Positions 32,631 to 38,166 of a DNA stretch of 38,166 nt are shown here, piece after piece. The notes beneath the pieces are model-generated. The model was not told where the DNA came from. It made no database searches and worked only from the letters and a program-made list of their open reading frames with translations. Positions within the stretch are counted from its first letter, which is position 1, and every line of letters begins with the position of its first letter. The stretch is from Micavibrio sp. (lineage in GTDB: Bacteria > Pseudomonadota > Alphaproteobacteria > Micavibrionales > Micavibrionaceae): assembly GCA_030824805.1 (NCBI GenBank), contig JAPJRC010000008.1, forward strand, positions 18,640-56,805, written 5' to 3'. Position numbers and translations under genes: made by a program.

Positions 32631-34328
32631 ATAATTCCTTCGCTGGTACTTCTCAATATTATCGCAGGTGTCGCGCTCTTGCTGTGGGGCGTAACGCTTC
32701 TGCGGCTTGGTGTTACGCGCGGTTTCGGCGCTGAATTGCGGAGATTTCTTTCTATCTGCGCCAACAACAGGATCACCGCTTTCTCTGCCGGTCTGATCAT
32801 GACCACCATGCTGCAGAGTTCGATGGCGACAACGCTTATTGTTACCGGTTTTGCCGCGCAGGGGATGGTGAACACAAGCACCGGGCTTGCCATCATTCTT
32901 GGTGCCGATGTCGGCACAACGCTGGTCGCGCAGGTTCTCTCCATCGATATCTCCATCGCCATGCCCATACTGATGGTGGCCGGCTATGTTCTCTACAGCA
33001 TGGAGCATAACGGGCGCTTTAAAAATGTCGGTCGCATTATGATCGGCCTTACGTTCATGCTTATGGCGCTTGCGTGGATACGCGAGGCCGCGGCGCCATT
33101 GAAAGAGTCAGAGACTTTGCCGTTAATTCTGGAACCCCTGGCAAAAGATCCGTTCTTCGCCGTGTTGCTGGCGGCATTGTTTACATGGATTGCGCATTCA
33201 TCGCTGGCCATCGTTCTGCTGGTCATGTCGCTGGTGGCATCGGGCGTTTTGCCGCTTACGCTGGCGCTATACATGGTTCTCGGCGCGAACATGGGGGGCA
33301 CGATTGCGCCTTTGATTGCAACATTGCGTGACAACCCGGATGCAATGCGTATTCCGCTCGGCAATATGCTGATCCGCATCATTGGCGTCTTGCTTGTTGT
33401 GCCTTTTATCTCTTTTGTTCTGCCGTATCTGGACAAATGGGACCCCGATCATGCGAAACAGGTCGTGGATTTCCACACCGGCTTCAATCTTTTCCTTGCG
33501 CTTGTCTTCCTGCCGTTTACAGGCGTATTGAACAAGCTGATGAAAAAGGCTCTGCCCGACCGCCCGGTGGCGGACGACCCGGGACGGACCAAATACCTCA
33601 ACGACAAGGATCTCGATATCCCATCCGTTGCGCTGGCATCGGCAGCCCGCGAAACGTTGCGGATGGGTGATATCATCCAGAAAATGCTGGAAGACACATT
33701 GAAGGTTTTTAAAACCAACGATGAAAAACTGCTCGAGAAAATCCGCGACGAGGATGATACCGTCGACAAAATATACAACGGCCTCAAAAACTATATGGCC
33801 AAGCTGAGCCAGGAATTCATGGACCCGAAAGAAGCGCAACGTTATGTGCAGATTTTGACGTTCTCGACAAACATGGAGCATATCGGCGATGTCATCGACA
33901 AAAACCTGATGGCCCTGGCGCAGAAGAAGATCAAGAGCCAGAACAGTTTCTCGGAAGCTGGATTCAAGGAAATCGAGCATATTCACAAGCTGGTTGTCGA
34001 GAGCGTCCAGCTGGCGCAATCGTTGTTCATTTCCGGTGACAAGGAAACCGCAAGACGATTGATCGAAGGCAAAGAGATTATCCGTCAGGCGGAAACGGAT
34101 GGTATGACCACCCATATTCACCGTTTGCGCGGCGCGGTTCCGGAAACGATTGCGACCAGTTCGCTCCATCTCGATATCATCCGCGACTATCGCCGCATCA
34201 ATGCCTATATCAGCACAGTGGCATTTCCTATCCTCGAAGAGAGCGGGGAAGTGCACAAAACCCGTCTGATCCCGAAAAAGAAAAAGGAAGCGGACAATGA
34301 GCAAGTACAAGCAAATCCTCAAAGCTAA
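32631..34328 (+). CDS. Na/Pi cotransporter (NptA/PhoU-domain type), probable non-AUG start
   Basis: About 565 residues. The membrane part holds two inverted repeats: LQSSMATTLIVTG with GADVGTT, then AHSSLAIVLLV with GANMGGT. A cytoplasmic PhoU-like helical domain (about 330-540) follows. The start is odd. The frame is open from 32619 and has no ATG or GTG; the SD AAAGGAGA (32617-32624) points to ATA at 32631 or ATT at 32634. CTG 32643 and TTG 32679 are further candidates, but TTG would cut the first helix (LVLLNIIAGVALLLWGV) in half. Either a rare start codon or an ATG-to-ATA change. ALDH overlaps its end by 32 nt. Phosphate is the expected substrate. Confidence 0.85.
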   Translation: MIPSLVLLNIIAGVALLLWGVTLLRLGVTRGFGAELRRFLSICANNRITAFSAGLIMTTMLQSSMATTLIVTGFAAQGMVNTSTGLAIILGADVGTTLVAQVLSIDISIAMPILMVAGYVLYSMEHNGRFKNVGRIMIGLTFMLMALAWIREAAAPLKESETLPLILEPLAKDPFFAVLLAALFTWIAHSSLAIVLLVMSLVASGVLPLTLALYMVLGANMGGTIAPLIATLRDNPDAMRIPLGNMLIRIIGVLLVVPFISFVLPYLDKWDPDHAKQVVDFHTGFNLFLALVFLPFTGVLNKLMKKALPDRPVADDPGRTKYLNDKDLDIPSVALASAARETLRMGDIIQKMLEDTLKVFKTNDEKLLEKIRDEDDTVDKIYNGLKNYMAKLSQEFMDPKEAQRYVQILTFSTNMEHIGDVIDKNLMALAQKKIKSQNSFSEAGFKEIEHIHKLVVESVQLAQSLFISGDKETARRLIEGKEIIRQAETDGMTTHIHRLRGAVPETIATSSLHLDIIRDYRRINAYISTVAFPILEESGEVHKTRLIPKKKKEADNEQVQANPQS

Positions 34329-35799
34329 CGGCCTAAGCGGCCTCGCATCCGGCGATCTGACCGTGCACACGCCCATAGACGGGAGCGTAATCGGCAAGAT
34401 TAAGCAGCATAAGGCAAAGGATGTCGAGGCGGCTATCCGCAAATCACAAAAGGCGTTCGAAGACTGGCGCGCCGTACCGGCCCCTGTCCGCGGCGAACTG
34501 GTTCGCCTGCTGGGTGAAGAATTGCGCGCCCACAAGGATGATCTTGGTAAGCTCGTTACGCTGGAGGCTGGAAAAATTTTGTCCGAGGGTCTGGGTGAAG
34601 TGCAGGAGATGATAGACATCTGCGACTTCGCGGTTGGTGTTTCGCGCCAGCTTTACGGTCTGACGATTGCGAGCGAGCGCCCCGGCCACCATATGCGTGA
34701 GCAATGGCAGCCATTAGGGCCTGTCGGTGTTATAACCGCCTTCAACTTCCCGGTGGCGGTGTGGGCGTGGAATGCATGCCTTGCATTTGTTTGCGGGGAT
34801 CCTGTTATCTGGAAGCCATCGGAAAAGACGCCGATCACGGCGATTGCCTGCGAAAAGATTTTCGCGCGTGCCGTCGCAAAATTCAAAAAGGCCGGCCATG
34901 ATTGCCCTGACAATCTTTTGCAGATTGTGATTGGCGGTGCGGATGTCGGAAAGGCCCTTGCGGAAAGCCGTCATGTGCCGCTCATCAGTGCGACGGGCAG
35001 TACGCGTATGGGCAAGGCGGTGGCGCAAACGGTTTCCGCGCGTCTGGGGAAATCCCTGCTGGAACTGGGCGGCAATAACGCGATGATCGTCGCGCCGAGC
35101 GCGGATCTCGACATGGCTGTGCGTGCGATATTGTTCGGTGCGGTCGGCACGGCAGGGCAGAGATGCACGACCTTGCGCCGTCTTATCGTTCACAAGGACG
35201 TAAAGCAGGCGCTGCTTAAAACGCTGAAAAAGGCATATGCTTCTATCCGCATCGGCGATCCTCTTGATAAAAAAACGCTCGTCGGTCCGCTGATAGACGA
35301 GATGGCTTTTGCCTCTATGCAGAGCGCACTGCAGGAAGCGAAGGAAGCCGGCGGAAAAATTCTGGTTGGCGGAGAACGCAAAAGGACAAAAGGCGGTGCG
35401 TATGTTTCACCGGCAATCGTGGAGATGAACGCGCAGGTCGAAATCGTCAAGCATGAGACATTCGCGCCCATCCTATATGTGATGACGTACGAAAAATTCG
35501 AAGATGCTATACGTATGAACAACGATGTCCCGCAAGGTTTGTCATCCTGCATCTTCACGCGCGACGTGCGCGAGGCGGAAACATTTGCGTCTGCTGTCGG
35601 GAGTGACTGCGGTATTGCAAACGTAAATATCGGCCCAAGCGGGGCGGAGATTGGCGGTGCGTTCGGCGGTGAGAAAGATACCGGCGGCGGACGCGAAAGC
35701 GGCTCGGACTCATGGAAAAACTACATGCGCCGTCAAACGCAGACGGTGAATTATTCCTCTAAACTGCCTCTCGCGCAGGGCGTCGTGTTCGATTTTTAA
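34297..35799 (+). CDS. ALDH7-type aldehyde dehydrogenase (alpha-aminoadipate semialdehyde type)
   Basis: A 500-residue NAD-dependent dehydrogenase. Active-site residues: C290 in TAGQRCTT, E256 in LLELGGNN, and N in FNFPVAVWAWN. The ALDH7 C-terminus is distinctive: IGGAFGGEKDTGGGRESGSD then WKNYMRRQT and LPLAQGVVF, as in alpha-aminoadipate semialdehyde / piperideine-6-carboxylate dehydrogenases of lysine breakdown. The ATG at 34297 has AAGGAAG six bases upstream and lies inside the last 32 bases of the transporter gene. No other lysine-degradation genes are nearby, so the substrate is a family-based inference. Confidence 0.92.
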   Translation: MSKYKQILKANGLSGLASGDLTVHTPIDGSVIGKIKQHKAKDVEAAIRKSQKAFEDWRAVPAPVRGELVRLLGEELRAHKDDLGKLVTLEAGKILSEGLGEVQEMIDICDFAVGVSRQLYGLTIASERPGHHMREQWQPLGPVGVITAFNFPVAVWAWNACLAFVCGDPVIWKPSEKTPITAIACEKIFARAVAKFKKAGHDCPDNLLQIVIGGADVGKALAESRHVPLISATGSTRMGKAVAQTVSARLGKSLLELGGNNAMIVAPSADLDMAVRAILFGAVGTAGQRCTTLRRLIVHKDVKQALLKTLKKAYASIRIGDPLDKKTLVGPLIDEMAFASMQSALQEAKEAGGKILVGGERKRTKGGAYVSPAIVEMNAQVEIVKHETFAPILYVMTYEKFEDAIRMNNDVPQGLSSCIFTRDVREAETFASAVGSDCGIANVNIGPSGAEIGGAFGGEKDTGGGRESGSDSWKNYMRRQTQTVNYSSKLPLAQGVVFDF

Positions 35800-35824
35800 A
35801 ATGCGATCGCGTGAGTCGCTCGCT

Positions 35825-35839
35825 TTAAGCTCTCGTTAA
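35825..35839 (+). promoter_or_regulatory. Perfect CtrA-type site TTAA-N7-TTAA
   Basis: TTAA (35825-35828), seven bases, TTAA (35836-35839) match the CtrA consensus exactly. A CcrM-type GAGTC lies eight bases upstream. The nearest downstream gene is DUF465 at 36056, with trcR beyond it on the other strand. On uniform composition about 0.6 such matches are expected by chance in 38 kb, so an intergenic position is what gives this one weight. Confidence 0.5.
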
Positions 35840-35977
35840 TACAGTTATGGCAAAATTTAAGAATGTTTGCCGGAATCGCGGTTTCGGCAATCAGTGAAGA
35901 ACGAGTTGATAACGTTGAAGAAAATTTTGGTGGGTTTATCACGTTTTTCTGAAATAAAATTGCGGCCGATTAGGTGT

Positions 35978-36007
35978 TTGCGCAAAAACCTTATCTGTGC
36001 CTATAAT
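35978..36007 (+). promoter_or_regulatory. Promoter of the DUF465 gene
   Basis: TTGCGC (35978-35983), an 18-bp spacer and a perfect TATAAT (36002-36007). The start would fall near 36014, giving a leader of about 42 nt that contains the AAAAGGAG ribosome site (36041-36048). Confidence 0.6.
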
Positions 36008-36055
36008 TTTATATCAACCTAACATTAACGCTTTATATCGAAAAGGAGACCGCTC

Positions 36056-36220
36056 ATGGCATCAACGGGAATGCACAGACAGGCTTTGGAAGCGAGACAC
36101 GCTGCCATCTCTAGCAAGATCGAGCTGGAACAGACGAGGCCGGGTGCAAGCGATTGGTATTTGAAAGCATTGAAGCGTCAAAAACTGCATCTGAAAGAGC
36201 AGATCGAGGGTATTTCGTAA
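36056..36220 (+). CDS. DUF465 (YdcH-like) small protein
   Basis: A 54-residue helical hairpin protein. The pattern LEARHAAISSKIELEQTRPG, then a short loop and LKALKRQKLHLKEQIEGI, is the DUF465 family core (two antiparallel helices, LKRQKLxLKxxI). The ATG follows AAAAGGAG at an ideal seven bases and a TATAAT promoter lies upstream; an intrinsic terminator follows 40 bases after the stop. The gene is thus a complete monocistronic unit. DUF465 proteins are common and uncharacterised in alphaproteobacteria. Confidence 0.85.
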   Translation: MASTGMHRQALEARHAAISSKIELEQTRPGASDWYLKALKRQKLHLKEQIEGIS

Positions 36221-36260
36221 GGTAGGAAATTTCTGGTCACTGCCTAAGGGTAGAGACAAG

Positions 36261-36291
36261 AAAAGCGGCTCTGGTAGGGAGCCGCTTTTTT
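36261..36291 (+). terminator. Intrinsic terminator between DUF465 and trcR
   Basis: AGCGGCTC (36264-36271) pairs perfectly with GAGCCGCT (36279-36286) around a seven-base loop, with AAA/TTT extension and six T (36286-36291). The A-run before it makes it bidirectional, so it can also end the convergent trcR transcript (stop at 36309). Confidence 0.9.
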
Positions 36292-36308
36292 AATGTTTGA
36301 AAACAGGA

Positions 36309-37010
36309 TTACTGGCCGCTGTTCTTGTTCATGTTGGACATGAAGTTCGAGAAATCAAATCCGCTGAAGATACCTTCTTTGGGATTGCTTGCTTCCTGTT
36401 CCGGTTCTGCCTTTGCGGTTTGCTGGGCAGCGCGTTCCGCCTTCACGGCAGCAGGATCTTTACCCTGTGCGCGCAGGCCTTTGTCGGAAGCTTTTTCCAG
36501 TTCCTGATAGGTGCAAAGGCCGAGTTCGGCAGGGTGACGCGGTTTGATGCTTGCGCTGTTCGGGTGCGTGCGGTCGCGTACCGACTGGATCGTCGGCTTG
36601 GTTGTGCCGACCAGCTTGGTAATCTGCGCATCCGAAACTTCGGGGTGGTTTTTGATGATCCAGGCAATCGCGTCCGGCTTGTCCGTGCGTTTGGAAACGG
36701 GCGTGTATTTCGGGCCTTTGGCGCGGACCTTGACGGCTGGCAGGTCGGTACGGGCGCGGAGAACCTTCATGCGGTAGGACGGATCGGCTTTTGCTTTTTC
36801 CAGTTCCGCAGGGTCCAGTTCGTTGTTTTTAACGGGGTCGCGACCGACGATGCCGCGACCGACTTCTTCGTCGGCAAGCGCTTGCACTTCAATCGTATGA
36901 AGGCCGGTGAAATCCGCGATCTGCTCGAAATCCAAGGCGGTATTGTCGATGAACCATACGGCGGTTGCCTTCGGCATCAAAAGTTTCGGTGCATCCTGAG
37001 GTTTGCTCAT
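36309..37010 (-). CDS. trcR: TrcR (DUF1013), RNA-polymerase-associated cell-cycle regulator
   Basis: A 233-residue soluble protein with the DUF1013 pattern: LLMPKATAVWFIDNTALDFE, QIADFTGLHTIEVQALADEE, then DAIAWIIKNHPEVSDAQITK with LVGTTKPTIQSVRDRTH. These parts read as two winged or HTH-like units. The tail is Ala/Glu/Lys-rich. In Caulobacter the DUF1013 protein TrcR associates with RNA polymerase and influences the CtrA cell-cycle circuit; I carry that over by family. The ATG at 37010 has GGAGA seven to eight bases upstream. It is divergent from the DUF1192 gene. Confidence 0.9.
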   Translation of the reverse strand: MSKPQDAPKLLMPKATAVWFIDNTALDFEQIADFTGLHTIEVQALADEEVGRGIVGRDPVKNNELDPAELEKAKADPSYRMKVLRARTDLPAVKVRAKGPKYTPVSKRTDKPDAIAWIIKNHPEVSDAQITKLVGTTKPTIQSVRDRTHPNSASIKPRHPAELGLCTYQELEKASDKGLRAQGKDPAAVKAERAAQQTAKAEPEQEASNPKEGIFSGFDFSNFMSNMNKNSGQ

Positions 37011-37186
37011 AATCTTGTCTCCATCACGTTAAGACATGGGTTTTCGTTGCCGAAACGCCCCATCCGTTTCGACTTGTTTGACACTATAAAATGTCGGGGA
37101 ATAGGGGAAATATACGTAAGGCACCGCCAAATGCAAGTTAATTTCTCTGCTTGCGGGCAACGTGCCGTTTTTGTTAGGCTTTTGCC

Positions 37187-37366
37187 ATGTTTGACGATCT
37201 GGAACCGCAGAAAAAAGCCCCAAAGCTCAAAAATCTAGAGCCTATGTCGGTTGATGAACTTGCCGCTTACGTTGAAAGTCTGAAGGAAGAAATCGTTCGC
37301 ACGGAAGCAGAGATTTCCAAGAAAAAAGCCTACGCGCAGGCTGCATCTTCGTTCTTTAAAACCTGA
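37187..37366 (+). CDS. DUF1192 small protein
   Basis: A 59-residue protein with the DUF1192 arrangement: an acidic start (MFDDLEPQKKAPK), then LEPMSVDELAAYVESLKEEI, a coiled-coil helix (VRTEAEISKKKAYAQAA) and a final SSFFKT. The family is widespread in alphaproteobacteria and uncharacterised. The SD is weak (TTAGG about ten bases upstream). It lies between trcR (divergent) and the Gly/Asn-rich gene, 90 bp before the latter. Confidence 0.82.
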   Translation: MFDDLEPQKKAPKLKNLEPMSVDELAAYVESLKEEIVRTEAEISKKKAYAQAASSFFKT

Positions 37367-37456
37367 AATTCAGCCAATGTTTATATAACCTTGCCATAGC
37401 AATTGCACGCGGGTAAGGTATGCGTCTTATTTTACTACGGAGAAAAGGCAAACGTC

Positions 37457-37897
37457 ATGGATGAGATCGAAAAAAGACTTCGCGAAAGCACGGATGCCTG
37501 CATCAAGAGTTTCGAAAACTGGGTCAAGCAAAACAAAAACCTGGAATCCCGTGAATCGCTGATGGAAGCCATGCACGAAGTGCGCAAGGTTGTTGCGCGC
37601 GTGGAAATTGAAATTGCAATCAGCGAGCGCGACCGTCTGGGTTCGCGTCCGATTCCAATTCCGCCGCACAGATCGCAGAAAAAACGCGGCGGTGAAGGCA
37701 TTGATGATGCCGATGTGGGCGGTGAAGACTTTGAAGGCGATGATGCCGGATTCCAGCAAGGCCCTTCCGAACAAAGCCTGCCGCGTCGTCACCAAGGCGG
37801 TGGCGGCCGCAACCGTCGCCCGATGCACCGTTCCGGTGGTGGTAACAACAATGGAAACGGCAATAACAACGGCAACGGAAATTCCGACAACGCCTAA
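37457..37897 (+). CDS. Helical protein with Gly/Asn/Arg-rich tail, unknown
   Basis: A 146-residue protein. Residues 1-65 form a charged helical domain (EIEKRLRESTDACIKSFENW, SLMEAMHEVRKVVARVEIEI). Residues 66-146 are low-complexity: an acidic patch (DDADVGGEDFEGDD), then RRHQGGGGRNRRPMHR and an Asn/Gly run encoded by near-repeats. Arg/Gly-rich tails often bind nucleic acid, but the function here is unknown. The ATG at 37457 has GGAG and AAGG upstream; an in-frame earlier start at 37403 is less likely. A strong terminator follows at 37925-37955. Confidence 0.75.
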   Translation: MDEIEKRLRESTDACIKSFENWVKQNKNLESRESLMEAMHEVRKVVARVEIEIAISERDRLGSRPIPIPPHRSQKKRGGEGIDDADVGGEDFEGDDAGFQQGPSEQSLPRRHQGGGGRNRRPMHRSGGGNNNGNGNNNGNGNSDNA

Positions 37898-37912
37898 GCT
37901 GATAAAAGCATT

Positions 37913-38166
37913 TTAGAAATTATCTTTGCGGAGCCTGAGCTCCGCAAATTTTTTTGCGCTGTCGGCGCGTAAGAAGGGGTTTGTTTTAAGCTCCACGTCC
38001 AGTGTGCCCGGCAATGTCGGAAGGTTGTTCGCGCGAAGTTTTGCCGTCTGCGAAATGCGCGCGGTGATATCCGAATTTTCAGGTTCGACGGCTGCGGCAA
38101 AGCGGCCGTTTGCTTCGGTATATTCATGCCCCCAATACAATCTTGTTTCAGGTGGCAGGTACTTGA
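37913..38166 (-). CDS. gloB: Hydroxyacylglutathione hydrolase (glyoxalase II), 3' part only
   Basis: The C-terminal 83 or so residues; the 5' end lies beyond the window. The fragment has the glyoxalase II pattern LPPETRLYWGHEYTEANGRF, with the metal-ligand His in GHEY, then LPTLPGTLDVELKTNPFLRA and the family end FAELRLRKDNF. It hydrolyses S-lactoylglutathione in methylglyoxal detoxification. Its last codons overlap an intrinsic terminator of the convergent gene. Confidence 0.88.
   Translation of the reverse strand, partial: KYLPPETRLYWGHEYTEANGRFAAAVEPENSDITARISQTAKLRANNLPTLPGTLDVELKTNPFLRADSAKKFAELRLRKDNF
37925..37955 (+). terminator. Intrinsic terminator inside the 3' end of gloB
   Basis: TTTGCGGAGC (37925-37934) and GCTCCGCAAA (37939-37948) form a perfect ten-base stem with a four-base loop, followed by seven T (37949-37955). 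It ends the 37457-37897 transcript. The same bases encode the last residues of the convergent gloB. Confidence 0.92.

Larger units (their letters stand above)
35800..36055. other. 256-bp non-coding stretch between ALDH and the DUF465 gene
   Basis: No reading frame above about 20 codons is credible. It contains a GANTC site (35813-35817), a perfect CtrA-type site (35825-35839), a hairpin TTGCCGGAA / TTTCGGCAA (35867-35875 and 35882-35890) with no T-tract, and a sigma-70-type promoter (35978-36007). A small RNA starting after the CtrA site is possible but not shown. Confidence 0.6.

Noticed and set aside
33267..34619. A 450-codon open frame antisense to the Na/Pi transporter and ALDH
   Set aside because: Spans two real genes on the other strand and has no domain signal.
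37078..37106. TTGACA in the trcR / DUF1192 gap as a promoter
   Set aside because: No acceptable -10 at 15-19 bp on the plus strand, so I do not call a promoter.
1..38166. CRISPR arrays, tRNA/rRNA genes, prophage, anti-phage systems
   Set aside because: No regularly spaced repeats, no cloverleaf-like or rRNA segments noticed by eye, and no nuclease, helicase or toxin clusters. The accessory-looking genes are isolated.

Overview
The window looks like chromosomal DNA of a flagellated alphaproteobacterium of moderate GC. The grounds are the CckA hybrid kinase, a DUF1013/TrcR protein, CtrA-type TTAA-N7-TTAA sites, an alphaproteobacterial GTTC-N7-GTTC SOS box in front of recA, a fused cytochrome b/c1 gene, and small alphaproteobacterial families (DUF465, DUF1192). 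The flagellar and CckA neighbourhood would suit a Rhodospirillales- or Micavibrio-like lineage, but placement below class level is inference. I see no tRNA, rRNA, CRISPR array, prophage or complete IS element. No gap between genes exceeds 300 bp.

Layout. (1) 1-5518, plus strand: the tail of an unknown gene, a MotE-like protein, cheY, cheZ and a very large secreted TPR protein. (2) 5515-8075, minus strand: an FkbM methyltransferase, fliP, fliO, an 84-residue unknown protein and an FhlB-like export-switch protein. (3) 8070-14562, plus strand: a sigma-54-type promoter, then flgB, flgC, fliE, a 124-bp perfect-armed inverted repeat, fliQ, a DUF486 membrane protein, fliR, flhB and cckA. (4) 14569-20338: an ABC exporter (minus) divergent from SOS-controlled recA (plus), then nfi, a small unknown gene, smpB and dapA (all minus). 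(5) 20417-26995, plus strand: a Slt-type lytic transglycosylase, a LuxR-type response regulator with a PAS sensor kinase that lacks the phospho-accepting histidine, a CCA-adding enzyme and an unrecognised nucleotidyltransferase-fold protein. (6) 26992-28443, minus: hemF and trmL. (7) 28572-35799, plus: Rieske protein, fused cytochrome b/c1, a small membrane protein, a DUF924 protein, a Na/Pi cotransporter with an apparently non-AUG start behind a ribosome-site hairpin, and an ALDH7-type aldehyde dehydrogenase. (8) 35800-38166: a non-coding stretch with a perfect CtrA-type site, two small genes below 60 residues (DUF465, DUF1192), trcR, a Gly/Asn-rich unknown protein and the 3' end of gloB.

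How the genes fit together. The first 14.5 kb build and steer the flagellum: rod parts (FlgB, FlgC, FliE), export gate (FliO, FliP, FliQ, FliR, FlhB, FhlB), motor-associated MotE, and the CheY/CheZ switch. CckA, TrcR and the CtrA-like sites tie this to the cell cycle. The rest is housekeeping: DNA repair (RecA, Nfi), ribosome rescue (SmpB), lysine/peptidoglycan precursors (DapA), wall turnover (Slt), tRNA maturation and modification (CCA enzyme, TrmL), haem (HemF) and the bc1 complex.

Most worth a second look: the His-to-Thr sensor kinase beside a response regulator with an intact Asp; the hairpin-covered ribosome site and AUA/AUU start of the Na/Pi transporter; the mobile-looking inverted repeat inside the flagellar operon; the nucleotidyltransferase next to the CCA enzyme; the long linker in the cytochrome b/c1 fusion; and intrinsic terminators buried in the coding ends of convergent neighbours.
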